In this document: positions 1 to 5,910 of the stretch, piece by piece | Layout of the letters: each line of letters opens with the position of its first letter | How positions within the stretch are numbered: position 1 is the first letter of the stretch | DNA from: Bacillota bacterium | GTDB taxonomy: Bacteria > Bacillota > Clostridia > Oscillospirales > Acutalibacteraceae | NCBI GenBank assembly: GCA_009786275.1 | Contig: WQTL01000418.1 | Location: 1-7,645, forward strand | DNA length: 7,645 bases | Reading direction: 5' to 3' | Position numbers and translations under genes: made by a program | The notes under the pieces: model-generated | Seen by the model: only the letters and a program-made list of their open reading frames with translations | Databases searched by the model: none | What the model was told of the DNA's origin: nothing

Positions 1-697
1 CGCCCCGGTTGCGCGCCGCCGGTACAACGCCCACGCAGCCGATGCTGCCCGTCCCTCCGTCCGGCACAAAACGTCCGCCCGCCGGTTCCAGGATCTCAAA
101 TCCGGCGATTTCGCCGTCCAGCTCCGCCAAAAGTATAGGGGCGTTTTCCGGCATCCCGCGGAAGATATCCAGCCAGTCCGGCTGCGCCGCCTCCACCGCC
201 CGCAGCAGCGCGGGGCGGTCCTCCGCCCGGGCGAACCGAAAGGCCAACCCCGCGGGCGGTGCGGGAAGGCACAGCTTTTGCGGGTCGAAGCCCGCCAGCG
301 GCAGTGCCATGTTGACGCTGATCCAATCCGCAGTATAACCCCGCCGCTCGAAGAACGGCGCCGCGCCCCCGGGCAGTTCCGGCACGCCCTGCAGCAGATA
401 GTGCGGCCCAAATCCTAGCGACACCGCCGCGTGCCCCTCCGCCCGGATATGCGCCTCGGCCCGGCACAGCAGCACGCCCCCGTGGCCCCGGCCCCGGTAT
501 TCCGGCAGCACGCAGAGCATGGCGGCGGCGTTCCCGTGCACCAGCGCGCAGCCGACGGCCGCACCGTCTTCACATACGCAAAATTGTGTTGCCAAATCCG
601 GCCGCATGACGGAGCAAAAGCAGTCTAAGCTTGTGGGGTACTCCGGGAAACAGCGCAGGTACATCTCGTAGGCCTGCTTGTCGGTCATAGGTTGCAT
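1..697 (-). CDS. Tandem-domain GNAT N-acetyltransferase (3' end outside window)
   Basis: Predicted acyl-CoA-dependent N-acetyltransferase; substrate unknown. About 232 residues are visible and the frame is still open at position 1. The first GNAT domain (about residues 1-120) carries the acetyl-CoA loop EYRGRGHG after the strand AAMLCVLP. A second domain starts near residue 140 (LAFRFARAEDRPALL), and the window ends inside its own acetyl-CoA motif (GCVGVVPAARNRG), so this is a two-domain GNAT. Start choice: ATG at 697 lies 4 nt after GGAGG. An in-frame ATG at 688 overlaps the DUF512 stop as ATGA but has its GGAGG 13 nt away. Either start means tight translational coupling to the DUF512 gene and one operon. 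The family is clear; the specific role is not. Confidence 0.85.
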   Translation of the reverse strand, partial: MQPMTDKQAYEMYLRCFPEYPTSLDCFCSVMRPDLATQFCVCEDGAAVGCALVHGNAAAMLCVLPEYRGRGHGGVLLCRAEAHIRAEGHAAVSLGFGPHYLLQGVPELPGGAAPFFERRGYTADWISVNMALPLAGFDPQKLCLPAPPAGLAFRFARAEDRPALLRAVEAAQPDWLDIFRGMPENAPILLAELDGEIAGFEILEPAGGRFVPDGGTGSIGCVGVVPAARNRG

Positions 698-2007
698 AGC
701 GCCTCCAAAAATTCTTCCGCGTCATTCCTCACAGCCCGCACCGGCACGCCCAGCGCCTGTGAGATTTCCCCAAGCGTCATCCCATCCAGCGTAAGCCCGT
801 CCCGGTTGAACATCGCCGCGGGCAGCAGCAGCCTTTCGCCGAGCGCGCTGCCCCGCAATTGCCCGATCACGTCCCGCCCGGTGAGCAGCCCCGCCACCGT
901 GATGTGCTCCCCGAAAAAGCGGTTTTCGATGGGGAAAACTTTTACATGAATATTATGCCATATTTTTTGCGTTTCGTCAACTATAAATCGCAGAAGTCCC
1001 TGCGCCGCAACCCCTGTAGCAATTGTTATACAAGCTTCGTTCCGAATTCCGAATTCCGAATTCCGAATTGCCTCCAGAACATCCTGCCGGAAGCTTGCCC
1101 ACAGGCCCACGCCGTTTTCGATCTGCCGGTATTCTCCGTAGTACTCCGCACCGGGCATGTCCCGTTCGGCAAGGAAGAAAAACTCATCGGATGCGCACAA
1201 CTCCAAGCCCCCTTCGCTCGCGAGGGGGGATGTCGCCGCAGCGACAGGGGGGTGCCTGCGATATTCATTAAAAATATCAATGACAGCCCTTGCTTCTTCT
1301 TTTGTGAATGGCCTTAGCTTCTCCAGCCCTTCCCTATACTTCGTCAGCCCCACCGGCACGGCGGCGATGGAGCGCACGGTGGGCAGCTTGCGCAATTCAG
1401 TCAAGGTGAAGCGCAGTTCATCGCCGTCGTTCCACCCGGGGCAGAGCACCAGCTGGATGTTCAAATCTATCTGCGTGTGTGAAAACATGTCAAGATATTT
1501 CAGGCTTTCGCCCGCATGGCGATTCCCCATCATGCGGCAGCGTAAGTCTTGATTCATCGTGTGAATCGAAATATTCACGGGGCTTAAGCGCATGTCGATG
1601 ATACGCCGCGCGTCGCGGTCAGTTAAGTTCGTCAGTGTGATGTAATTCCCGAATAGGAAGCCCAGCCGGGCGTCGTCGTCCTTGAAATAGAGGCTTTCGC
1701 GCAGGCCGGGGGGCAGCTGGTCAATGAAGCAGAACACGCATTTGTTTTTGCAGCGGCGCTGGGCGTCCATCAGGCCGTCGGCGAATTCCAGGCCCGGGTC
1801 GTCATATTCCTCTTTGCGAATTTTTGTCGTATATTTTTTTTCGCCGCGCCGCAAAATTAATTTCAGCTTGCGCTCGGCGGCGTAGAAACGATAGTCCAGG
1901 ACATCCCCGACCGCGTGCCCGTTGATGGACAGCAAAACGTCGCCGGGCGCAATTTTTACGCGCGCAGCCGGCGATCCGGGGGTGATAGAAAATATTTCGG
2001 CGGCCAT
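685..2007 (-). CDS. DUF512 family protein (PDZ-like domain plus radical-SAM-like Cys motif)
   Basis: 440 residues, the usual size for DUF512 proteins, whose function is not settled. In order: a PDZ-like domain (about residues 1-55, GSPAARVKIAPGDVLLSING); a radical-SAM-type cluster motif CX3CX2C at C86, C90 and C93 (CKNKCVFCF); the family stretch GNYITLTNL (120-128); NISIHT (145-150); and the C-terminal DUF512 region with CASDEFF (271-277) and NGVGL (298-302). Start choice: the frame is open to 2070, but the PDZ domain begins at ATG 2007, which has GGAGGGG about 10 nt upstream; the earlier residues look like leader. Two stretches are unlike the family: residues 252-267 and about 313-323 are encoded by inserted repeats, both keeping frame. 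The gene overlaps the downstream GNAT. I see no convincing promoter of its own between it and the divergent regulator. Confidence 0.93.
   Translation of the reverse strand: MAAEIFSITPGSPAARVKIAPGDVLLSINGHAVGDVLDYRFYAAERKLKLILRRGEKKYTTKIRKEEYDDPGLEFADGLMDAQRRCKNKCVFCFIDQLPPGLRESLYFKDDDARLGFLFGNYITLTNLTDRDARRIIDMRLSPVNISIHTMNQDLRCRMMGNRHAGESLKYLDMFSHTQIDLNIQLVLCPGWNDGDELRFTLTELRKLPTVRSIAAVPVGLTKYREGLEKLRPFTKEEARAVIDIFNEYRRHPPVAAATSPLASEGGLELCASDEFFFLAERDMPGAEYYGEYRQIENGVGLWASFRQDVLEAIRNSEFGIRNEACITIATGVAAQGLLRFIVDETQKIWHNIHVKVFPIENRFFGEHITVAGLLTGRDVIGQLRGSALGERLLLPAAMFNRDGLTLDGMTLGEISQALGVPVRAVRNDAEEFLEALCNL
1040..1067. repeat. Four tandem copies of TTCCGAA inside the DUF512 gene
   Basis: Four perfect, contiguous heptamers TTCCGAA (plus strand). 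On the coding strand they read as ATTCGGA units and give the residues IRNSEFGIRN. Because 7 is not a multiple of 3, the phase shifts in each unit. The gain or loss of one unit would therefore frameshift the gene, while three units (21 nt) would not. The array sits in a linker between NGVGL and the TIATG strand, where an insertion should be tolerated. Confidence 0.9.
1207..1254. repeat. 48-nt palindromic GC-rich insert in the DUF512 gene
   Basis: This 48-nt segment (16 codons, in frame) contains two hairpin units on the plus strand. One is a C-rich/G-rich pair around TTCGCTCGCGA (1208-1228). The other is TGTCGC-CGCA-GCGACA (1231-1246), followed by a run of G. It encodes HPPVAAATSPLASEGG, a low-complexity Pro/Ala peptide between NEYR and LELCASDEFF. 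I expect DUF512 homologues to run almost directly from the helix to the SDEFF motif here, so it resembles a dispersed palindromic repeat that inserted without breaking the frame. The insertion is inferred from my memory of the family, not from an alignment. Confidence 0.6.
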
Positions 2008-2036
2008 GGGTGGAGTTCCCCTCCATCTTACAGTCA

Positions 2037-2064
2037 TTGATTTTTGCGCGCGCGGTGCTATAAT
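2037..2064 (+). promoter_or_regulatory. Promoter of the Xre/TPR regulator
   Basis: TTGATT (2037-2042), a 16-nt spacer and a perfect TATAAT (2059-2064) form a sigma-A type promoter reading right, with transcription expected from about 2071. The last base of the -10 box touches the first heptamer array, so the arrays would form the 5' untranslated region of the regulator mRNA. Confidence 0.7.
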
Positions 2065-2142
2065 AGACATTAGATATTAGATTTTGGACCTCAGACGAAT
2101 GCATCAGAATCTAATATCTAATGTCTAAAGTCTAACATCTAA
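2063..2142. repeat. Two facing TTAGAYN heptamer arrays forming a long hairpin
   Basis: The left array (2063-2097) has five 7-nt units: ATAGACA, TTAGATA, TTAGATT and two degenerate ones (TTGGACC, TCAGACG). The right array (2108-2142) has five exact units of the complement NRTCTAA: AATCTAA, TATCTAA, TGTCTAA, AGTCTAA, CATCTAA. 2064-2083 is a perfect 20-nt inverted repeat of 2108-2127, and with G-U pairs the stem can continue about four more pairs inward. The structure lies between the regulator's promoter and its ribosome binding site. A third array of the same unit is at 3168-3202. Confidence 0.88.
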
Positions 2143-2158
2143 TCACGGAGGTGCTTAC

Positions 2159-2884
2159 ATGGTACTATCTATCGGCAGGAATATCCGGCGGCTGCGGGGG
2201 GAGGCGGGGCTTTCGCAGGAGGAGCTGGCGCAGGCCCTGCACATTTCGCCGCAGTCGGTGAGCAAGTGGGAGCGCGGCGAGGGCTACCCGGATATCACGG
2301 CGCTGCCCGGGCTGGCGCGGTACTTCGGCGTGACCCTGGACGAGCTCATGGGCATGGACGAGTTGGACGACTGGGGCTTTTTCTCGCACGTGAACAATCT
2401 GGAAAAGGCCGGGCAATACGAGGAAGCCATCCGGCTGCTGCGCGAAGGGGGCAAGCGCTTCCCCAACAACCACGCCATGCGCCTGGGGCTGGCGGAAGCG
2501 CTCACGCTCGCGGGCGGCGACGCAAAAGAGGCAATCGCCCTGCTGAAACAGGTGCTCGCGGGCGACGCCAACGAGAAGCGCCGTTCCTGCGCGCGGGCCA
2601 TGCTGTGCCTCCTCTACGCCAAGGATGGCCAGCGCGAGAAGGCGCTATCCCTGGCCCGCACCCTGCCCCACATCTGGGAGAGCCGCGAGATTTTGCTCAC
2701 CCAATTCCTCCCGGAGGACGAGAGGGCTGCCCACACGCGCGGCGCGATTCTGACAGCCTTGCACCTGCTGTGCCGCAAAATCGAAGGCGCGGGGGAATGG
2801 GAAAAGGTGCTTGTGCTGGGCGGTGAACCTGACGGCAGGGACGCGAATGAAATGCTGGAGACGATTGGGGCATATCTGATGTAG
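2159..2884 (+). CDS. Xre-family HTH transcriptional regulator with C-terminal TPR-like region
   Basis: 241 residues, predicted DNA-binding regulator. The N-terminal HTH_3/Xre domain (about residues 5-64) shows the classic pattern IRRLRGEAGLSQEELAQAL, recognition helix SPQSVSKWERG and FGVTLDELMG. After an acidic linker (DELDDW) come helical repeats from about residue 75 (ANNLEKAGQYEEAIRLLREG-like, here with VNN at 78-80) that resemble tetratricopeptide repeats and could sense a partner or peptide. The start is secure: GGAGG at 2147-2151, 7 nt before ATG. It is the only long plus-strand gene, divergent from DUF512 and convergent with rpmF. Its mRNA leader contains the heptamer hairpin, so it may be post-transcriptionally or self-regulated (inference). 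Targets cannot be read from the sequence. Confidence 0.92.
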   Translation: MVLSIGRNIRRLRGEAGLSQEELAQALHISPQSVSKWERGEGYPDITALPGLARYFGVTLDELMGMDELDDWGFFSHVNNLEKAGQYEEAIRLLREGGKRFPNNHAMRLGLAEALTLAGGDAKEAIALLKQVLAGDANEKRRSCARAMLCLLYAKDGQREKALSLARTLPHIWESREILLTQFLPEDERAAHTRGAILTALHLLCRKIEGAGEWEKVLVLGGEPDGRDANEMLETIGAYLM

Positions 2885-2905
2885 AGACGCACGGCAGTGC
2901 GTCTC
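2884..2905. repeat. Perfect 9-bp hairpin at the regulator stop codon
   Basis: GAGACGCAC (2884-2892) and GTGCGTCTC (2897-2905) form a perfect 9-bp stem with a GGCA loop. It begins on the last base of the TAG stop. No T-run follows, so it is not an intrinsic terminator; it may stabilise the mRNA end or be a small dispersed hairpin repeat. Confidence 0.6.
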
Positions 2906-2922
2906 CGGACGACACCAATACT

Positions 2923-2963
2923 TATGAAAATAGCAGGGACAACGCGTCCCTGCTGTTTTCATA
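2923..2963. terminator. Bidirectional intrinsic terminator between the regulator and rpmF
   Basis: An 18-bp stem (2923-2940 with 2946-2963, one T-G pair) has a 5-nt loop AACGC. The GC-rich core AGCAGGGAC/GTCCCTGCT is followed by GTTTTC on the plus strand and ATTTTC on the minus strand. It can therefore stop both the rightward regulator transcript and the leftward yceD-rpmF transcript. Confidence 0.85.
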
Positions 2964-2970
2964 GCGGCTG

Positions 2971-3153
2971 TTACGCCTCTTCTTTCTGCACAACCTGCCT
3001 GCCCTTGTACATGCCGCACTCCGGGCAAACGCGGTGCGGGAGCTTCAGCGCGCCGCAGCCGCACCTGTCCAGGGCGGGGGCCTTCAGCTTCCACACGTTG
3101 GAACGGCGCTTGTCGCGCCGGGCGTGAGAAACTCTCCTCTTCGGGACTGCCAT
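2971..3153 (-). CDS. rpmF: 50S ribosomal protein bL32
   Basis: 60 residues, full length for bL32, a small zinc-ribbon protein of the large ribosomal subunit. The N-terminus MAVPKRRVSHARRDKRRSN and the core LKLPHRVCPECG are diagnostic. The second cysteine pair is normal (C43, C46), but the first pair is C31-G-C33, a CxC rather than the usual CxxC, apparently one residue short. The ribosome binding site is CGGAGTG, just upstream of ATG 3153. The gene follows yceD by 28 nt in the conserved yceD-rpmF order and ends at the two-way terminator. Confidence 0.97.
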   Translation of the reverse strand: MAVPKRRVSHARRDKRRSNVWKLKAPALDRCGCGALKLPHRVCPECGMYKGRQVVQKEEA

Positions 3154-3167
3154 GGTTTCACTCCGTT

Positions 3168-3202
3168 CTAGACCTTAGATGTTAGACATTAGATTTTAGA
3201 TC
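3168..3202. repeat. Third TTAGAYN heptamer array, overlapping the end of yceD
   Basis: Five contiguous 7-nt units on the plus strand: CTAGACC, TTAGATG, TTAGACA, TTAGATT, TTAGATC. The length is exactly 35 nt, as in each array near 2100. On the coding strand it supplies the last six codons of yceD (DLKSNV), its TAA stop and most of the yceD-rpmF spacer. Confidence 0.85.
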
Positions 3203-3667
3203 TTGCAGGGCGGCCCATCGGGGGTCGCCTTCGGGCTTGCAATCGCAGGGGCCTTCGTTGAGGTTCTTGCCGCAGCGCTGGCACAGGCCCGCGCAATCGG
3301 GCTTGCACAGCAGCCTGGGCGGCATGGAAAGCACGATGTCCTCCCACACCAGGCTGTCCGGCGAGAACCGGGTGCCCTCCAACAGGACAAGGTCGCCGCT
3401 GTCCTCGCGGTTCAGGCTGAGCACCAGGGTGTGCTCCAGGGGGACCTCGGCCCGGTACTCGAAGGGCGCGGCGCAACGGTCGCACTGCACATGCAGGCAT
3501 ACCCGCGCGCTGCCCTGTAGTGTAACCACGCCCGCGCGGTTCTCCACCCGGCCTGCGGCGCGCGGGGGGGAAGCCAAGGGCAGCATGCCCTCGAAGCCCT
3601 CCAGGGGATAGTCAAACCGGGCGGAAAGGCCCGGGGTGTTGAATACCTGCTCAAGTTCGAGGTACAT
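3182..3667 (-). CDS. yceD: YceD/DUF177 family protein
   Basis: 161 residues, normal for the family. YceD (DUF177) is a conserved bacterial protein encoded next to rpmF; it has been linked to 23S rRNA/ribosome biogenesis in some bacteria and plants. The sequence shows CDRC at C62-C65 and the C-terminal signature CKPDCAGLCQRCGKNLNEGPCDC (cysteines 121, 125, 129, 132, 141, 143), which suggests metal binding. Start choice: the frame is open upstream, but the -10 box lies there; ATG 3667 has GGGGAGAG about 6 nt before it. It shares a strong promoter with rpmF. The final six residues come from the heptamer array and are probably not part of the conserved protein. Confidence 0.93.
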   Translation of the reverse strand: MYLELEQVFNTPGLSARFDYPLEGFEGMLPLASPPRAAGRVENRAGVVTLQGSARVCLHVQCDRCAAPFEYRAEVPLEHTLVLSLNREDSGDLVLLEGTRFSPDSLVWEDIVLSMPPRLLCKPDCAGLCQRCGKNLNEGPCDCKPEGDPRWAALQDLKSNV

Positions 3668-3696
3668 AAAGGACTCTCCCCAAACAAACAAAGAAT

Positions 3697-3725
3697 AGTA
3701 TACTCGCATTCGCGGGAAATGTCAA
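3697..3725 (-). promoter_or_regulatory. Promoter of yceD-rpmF
   Basis: On the minus strand, TTGACA (3725-3720), a 17-nt spacer and TATACT (3702-3697) make a near-consensus sigma-A promoter. Transcription should start near 3690, about 25 nt before the yceD ATG. It begins just after the stop of the P-loop gene at 3738. No terminator separates them, so read-through from pgi is also possible. Confidence 0.85.
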
Positions 3726-3737
3726 TAAAAATTTTAT

Positions 3738-4148
3738 CTAGAATTGTATTTCTTCGCAGAACGTAAAGATTTCCCCGGGCAGCTCGGATTTGGCCTCCGA
3801 AATGGTGAGGGTGATGTTCTTGTTTAGTCCCGTCAGCTTGCGCAAAAACAGCGCCAGGGCATCGTAGTCCCGCCCGCCGATGCGCAGGGTGGCGTCCACG
3901 AAGATGTCCGTGATGTCGTGGTCCTGGGCGCAGATGCCGCAAACGAAGCCGTAAAACGCGTCGTAGCCCTCGATGCCGTAGTCTTCCGAGGCGATCAGCC
4001 GCACGCGCGACCGGATCTCGTACATGAGCTTGCACTTCTGCTCGATGCAGATCACGCTGCCGTCGGAGGCCGCCGCCGCCGCGTTGACCCGCTCGGCCAG
4101 CAGCTTGGTCTTGCCCGAGCCCTTGATGCCGGTGATTAACGTAACCAT
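3738..4148 (-). CDS. Small P-loop ATP-binding protein of unknown function
   Basis: 136 residues. The N-terminus is a textbook Walker A motif, GIKGSGKT (residues 7-14). A Walker B-like strand, DIFVD, lies at 81-85, and a third core strand, ITLTIS, at 112-117, so it is a minimal P-loop NTPase with no extra domain. I recall closely similar uncharacterised 'ATP-binding' proteins in many clostridia, often also with a YDAFYGFVCGI-like motif (here 62-72). Start choice: ATG 4148 places Walker A at the normal distance and has AGGAG 10 nt upstream; a TTG at 4169 would add seven residues. It lies 48 nt after pgi on the same strand with no terminator between, so the two are probably cotranscribed. The role is unknown. 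Confidence 0.83.
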   Translation of the reverse strand: MVTLITGIKGSGKTKLLAERVNAAAAASDGSVICIEQKCKLMYEIRSRVRLIASEDYGIEGYDAFYGFVCGICAQDHDITDIFVDATLRIGGRDYDALALFLRKLTGLNKNITLTISEAKSELPGEIFTFCEEIQF

Positions 4149-4196
4149 GGGAATCACGCTCCTATCCAATGCTTAATGCATAATTATTTTCAGATG

Positions 4197-5570
4197 CTAG
4201 ACCTCCAGCCCGTACACCCGCTTCAAATGCGCGCGCACCCTGTTGTGCTCCTTGCCCTTTTTGCCCAGCAGGGCGAACATGTAGTTCTTGTATTTCTCCA
4301 CGCCGTCCTGGTCGAAGGGGTTCACGCCGATCATGTAGCCCGAAATGGCGCAGGCCTTCTCGAAGAAGTAAATCAGCCAGCCGATGTTGTAGGCGTCGCG
4401 CTTGGGAAGCGCAAGCACGAGGCTCGGGCACCTGCCCTTGGCGTGGGCCAGCGCGGTGGCCTGGAAGGCCGTGCGGTTGACCTCGAACAGGCTCTTGCCC
4501 GCCAGATAATTCAGGCCGTCGCCGTCGCCGGGCTCCTCTTCCAAAGAGATGCCGTTGGCCGCCTGCTCAAAGCGCAGCACCGTTTCAAACAGTATGCGCC
4601 TGCCCTGCTGGATATACTGGCCCAGGGAGTGCAGGTCGGTGGTGAAGGTCACGGCCCCGGGGAACAGCCCCTGCCCGCGCTTGCCCTCGCTTTCGCCGAA
4701 CAGCTGCTTGTACCACTCGCCGAACTGCACCATGCTCGGCTCGTAACCGGCGAAGAGCTCCACGGCCTTGCGCCTGTGCTTGTAGTAATAGTAACGCAGC
4801 GCGGCGTAGTCGTCGCAGGCGTTTTCACCGAAGGCGCCGCCGGGCTCCTTATAGGCCGCCTGGGCCGCGGCCGCGCCCGCCATAAGGGCGTCCACGTCGA
4901 TACCCGCGCAGGCGATGGGCAGCAGCCCCACCGCCGAAAGCACGGAATACCGCCCGCCCATGTCCGTGGGGACGACAAAAGTCGGCCAGCCGTTTTCCTT
5001 CGCCTCCTGAAGCAGTGCGCCCTTGTGCTCGTCGGTGGTGACGTAGATGCGCTTGTTGATCTGCGCGGTATCGCCCGCCCATTTCTCCGCCAATCTGGCC
5101 TTGAAGTACCGGAAGGCCACGGCGCACTCCAGGGTTTTGCCGGACTTGGAGATCACGTTGATGGTGAAGTCCCTGCCCTCGATGAGCCTGTCCAGGTCCG
5201 CGAAATCCGATTCGCTCAGCGTGTTGCCCGTGAAGTAGATCGCCGGCGTGTTCTCCCTGGTCTCGTTGTAGTAGCGCGAGGTCACGGCCTCGATCACCGC
5301 GCGCGCGCCGAGGTACGAGCCCCCGATGCCTATGACCAGCAGCACCTCGGCCTTGGCTTTAATCTCCTCAGCCGCCGCCTTGATGCGCCCGTATTCCTCG
5401 GTCATCGGGTATTCCGCCGGGAATTTCAGCCAGCCGCGCATGCCCGCGCCCTGGCCCGCGCCGCTTTCCAAATCCTGATGCGCCTGTTTTGCCTGCGCGT
5501 ATAGCTTCGCCGCCTGCGCGCCCGCGGGCAGCTGACCGCCCGTATAGTCCGTTAAAAGCGCCAGTGCCAT
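4197..5570 (-). CDS. pgi: Glucose-6-phosphate isomerase
   Basis: 457 residues, typical of the Gram-positive form. It interconverts glucose-6-phosphate and fructose-6-phosphate in the cytosol (glycolysis/gluconeogenesis). Visible landmarks: GIGGSYLGA (81-89); the phosphate loop ISKSGKT (140-146); the PGI signature DMGGRYSVLSAVG (203-215); the catalytic Glu in FGESEGK (E293); His in DLHSLGQ (H314); and the C-terminal Lys in VEKYK (K428). Many relatives read SKSGTT in the phosphate loop, while here it is SKSGKT; the Ser and final Thr ligands are kept, so activity is expected. ATG 5570 is preceded by an AGGGGGAATCGAAAGG purine stretch. It has its own promoter at 5615-5643 and is probably cotranscribed with the P-loop gene. 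Confidence 0.97.
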   Translation of the reverse strand: MALALLTDYTGGQLPAGAQAAKLYAQAKQAHQDLESGAGQGAGMRGWLKFPAEYPMTEEYGRIKAAAEEIKAKAEVLLVIGIGGSYLGARAVIEAVTSRYYNETRENTPAIYFTGNTLSESDFADLDRLIEGRDFTINVISKSGKTLECAVAFRYFKARLAEKWAGDTAQINKRIYVTTDEHKGALLQEAKENGWPTFVVPTDMGGRYSVLSAVGLLPIACAGIDVDALMAGAAAAQAAYKEPGGAFGENACDDYAALRYYYYKHRRKAVELFAGYEPSMVQFGEWYKQLFGESEGKRGQGLFPGAVTFTTDLHSLGQYIQQGRRILFETVLRFEQAANGISLEEEPGDGDGLNYLAGKSLFEVNRTAFQATALAHAKGRCPSLVLALPKRDAYNIGWLIYFFEKACAISGYMIGVNPFDQDGVEKYKNYMFALLGKKGKEHNRVRAHLKRVYGLEV

Positions 5571-5614
5571 CCTTTCGATTCCCCCTGTTATCCACCAATA
5601 TCACCTGAGATTAT

Positions 5615-5643
5615 ATTGTAACGCATTTCCGGGAGGAATGCAA
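5615..5643 (-). promoter_or_regulatory. Promoter of pgi
   Basis: Minus strand: TTGCAT (5643-5638), a 17-nt spacer and TACAAT (5620-5615), immediately followed by a second overlapping TATAAT-like box. Transcription should start near 5608, about 38 nt before the pgi ATG. It is divergent from the toxin promoter. Confidence 0.7.
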
Positions 5644-5718
5644 GGGTTCTGCGGAAAGTTCACGAAAAATTTCGTTTTCGCGCAGGCTGAAAAATTTGTC
5701 AATTTGCCGGGAAGGCAC

Positions 5719-5747
5719 TTTATTTTTCTGTTTCCCTGTGATATAAT
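5719..5747 (+). promoter_or_regulatory. Promoter of the small membrane peptide (toxin)
   Basis: A perfect TATAAT (5742-5747) is preceded by TG one base upstream (5739-5740), an extended -10. The -35 hexamer is weak (TTTATT, 5719-5724, 17-nt spacer). Transcription from about 5754 would give a 5' leader of about 75 nt before the small ORF. In that leader CCTCC (5787-5791) can pair with the GGAGG of the ribosome binding site (5818-5822), enclosing a TGGAA/TTCCA inner stem. Confidence 0.7.
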
Positions 5748-5829
5748 GGGATTGGTGTTGCGGCCTGCCTGGGTGTAGGTGGCGCTCCTCCTGGAAGTGG
5801 AAGCAGGTTCCATGGAAGGAGGTGAGGGA

Positions 5830-5910
5830 ATGCTAGAAATATTGCTGGCAATGGGCTTTGTCTATCTATGCTACGCGATTGCTCTACATGAGACCAATAA
5901 AAAGCGCTAA
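5830..5910 (+). CDS. 26-residue hydrophobic peptide, candidate type I toxin (holin-like toxin type)
   Basis: A short ORF of 26 codons. Residues 2-19 (LEILLAMGFVYLCYAIAL) form one membrane-spanning segment, followed by a short charged tail ending ETNKKR. This build matches small type I toxins and the 'putative holin-like toxin' peptides of Bacillota, which damage membranes when overproduced. The ribosome binding site AAGGAGGTG lies 7 nt before the ATG. An in-frame ATG at 5812 would place that site inside the gene and is unlikely. The TAA stop lies inside the left arm of a hairpin, and a divergently placed, convergently reading promoter makes an RNA opposite the 3' end. Reading as a CDS is well supported; toxicity is inferred from build and context. 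Confidence 0.72.
   Translation: MLEILLAMGFVYLCYAIALHETNKKR

Noticed and set aside
96..467. A minus-strand frame inside the first GNAT gene
   Set aside because: It is out of frame with the clear GNAT motifs, and its composition is low-complexity Gly/Ala/Arg.
1023..1280. Possible CRISPR-like or degraded mobile element because of the repeats in the DUF512 gene
   Set aside because: The repeat units are 7 nt without spacers, the two repeat types are unrelated in layout, and the host gene frame is intact.
2008..2070. N-terminal extension of the DUF512 protein to position 2070
   Set aside because: The added 21 residues would start within the divergent promoter, lack a ribosome binding site and precede a PDZ domain that begins naturally at ATG 2007.
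2955..3127. Plus-strand frame opposite rpmF
   Set aside because: It lies within the terminator and the secure rpmF gene; no start signal.
4176..5504. A plus-strand open frame of 442 codons antisense to pgi
   Set aside because: It mirrors the pgi codons, has no ribosome binding site or recognisable domain, and is expected from GC-rich codon use on the other strand.
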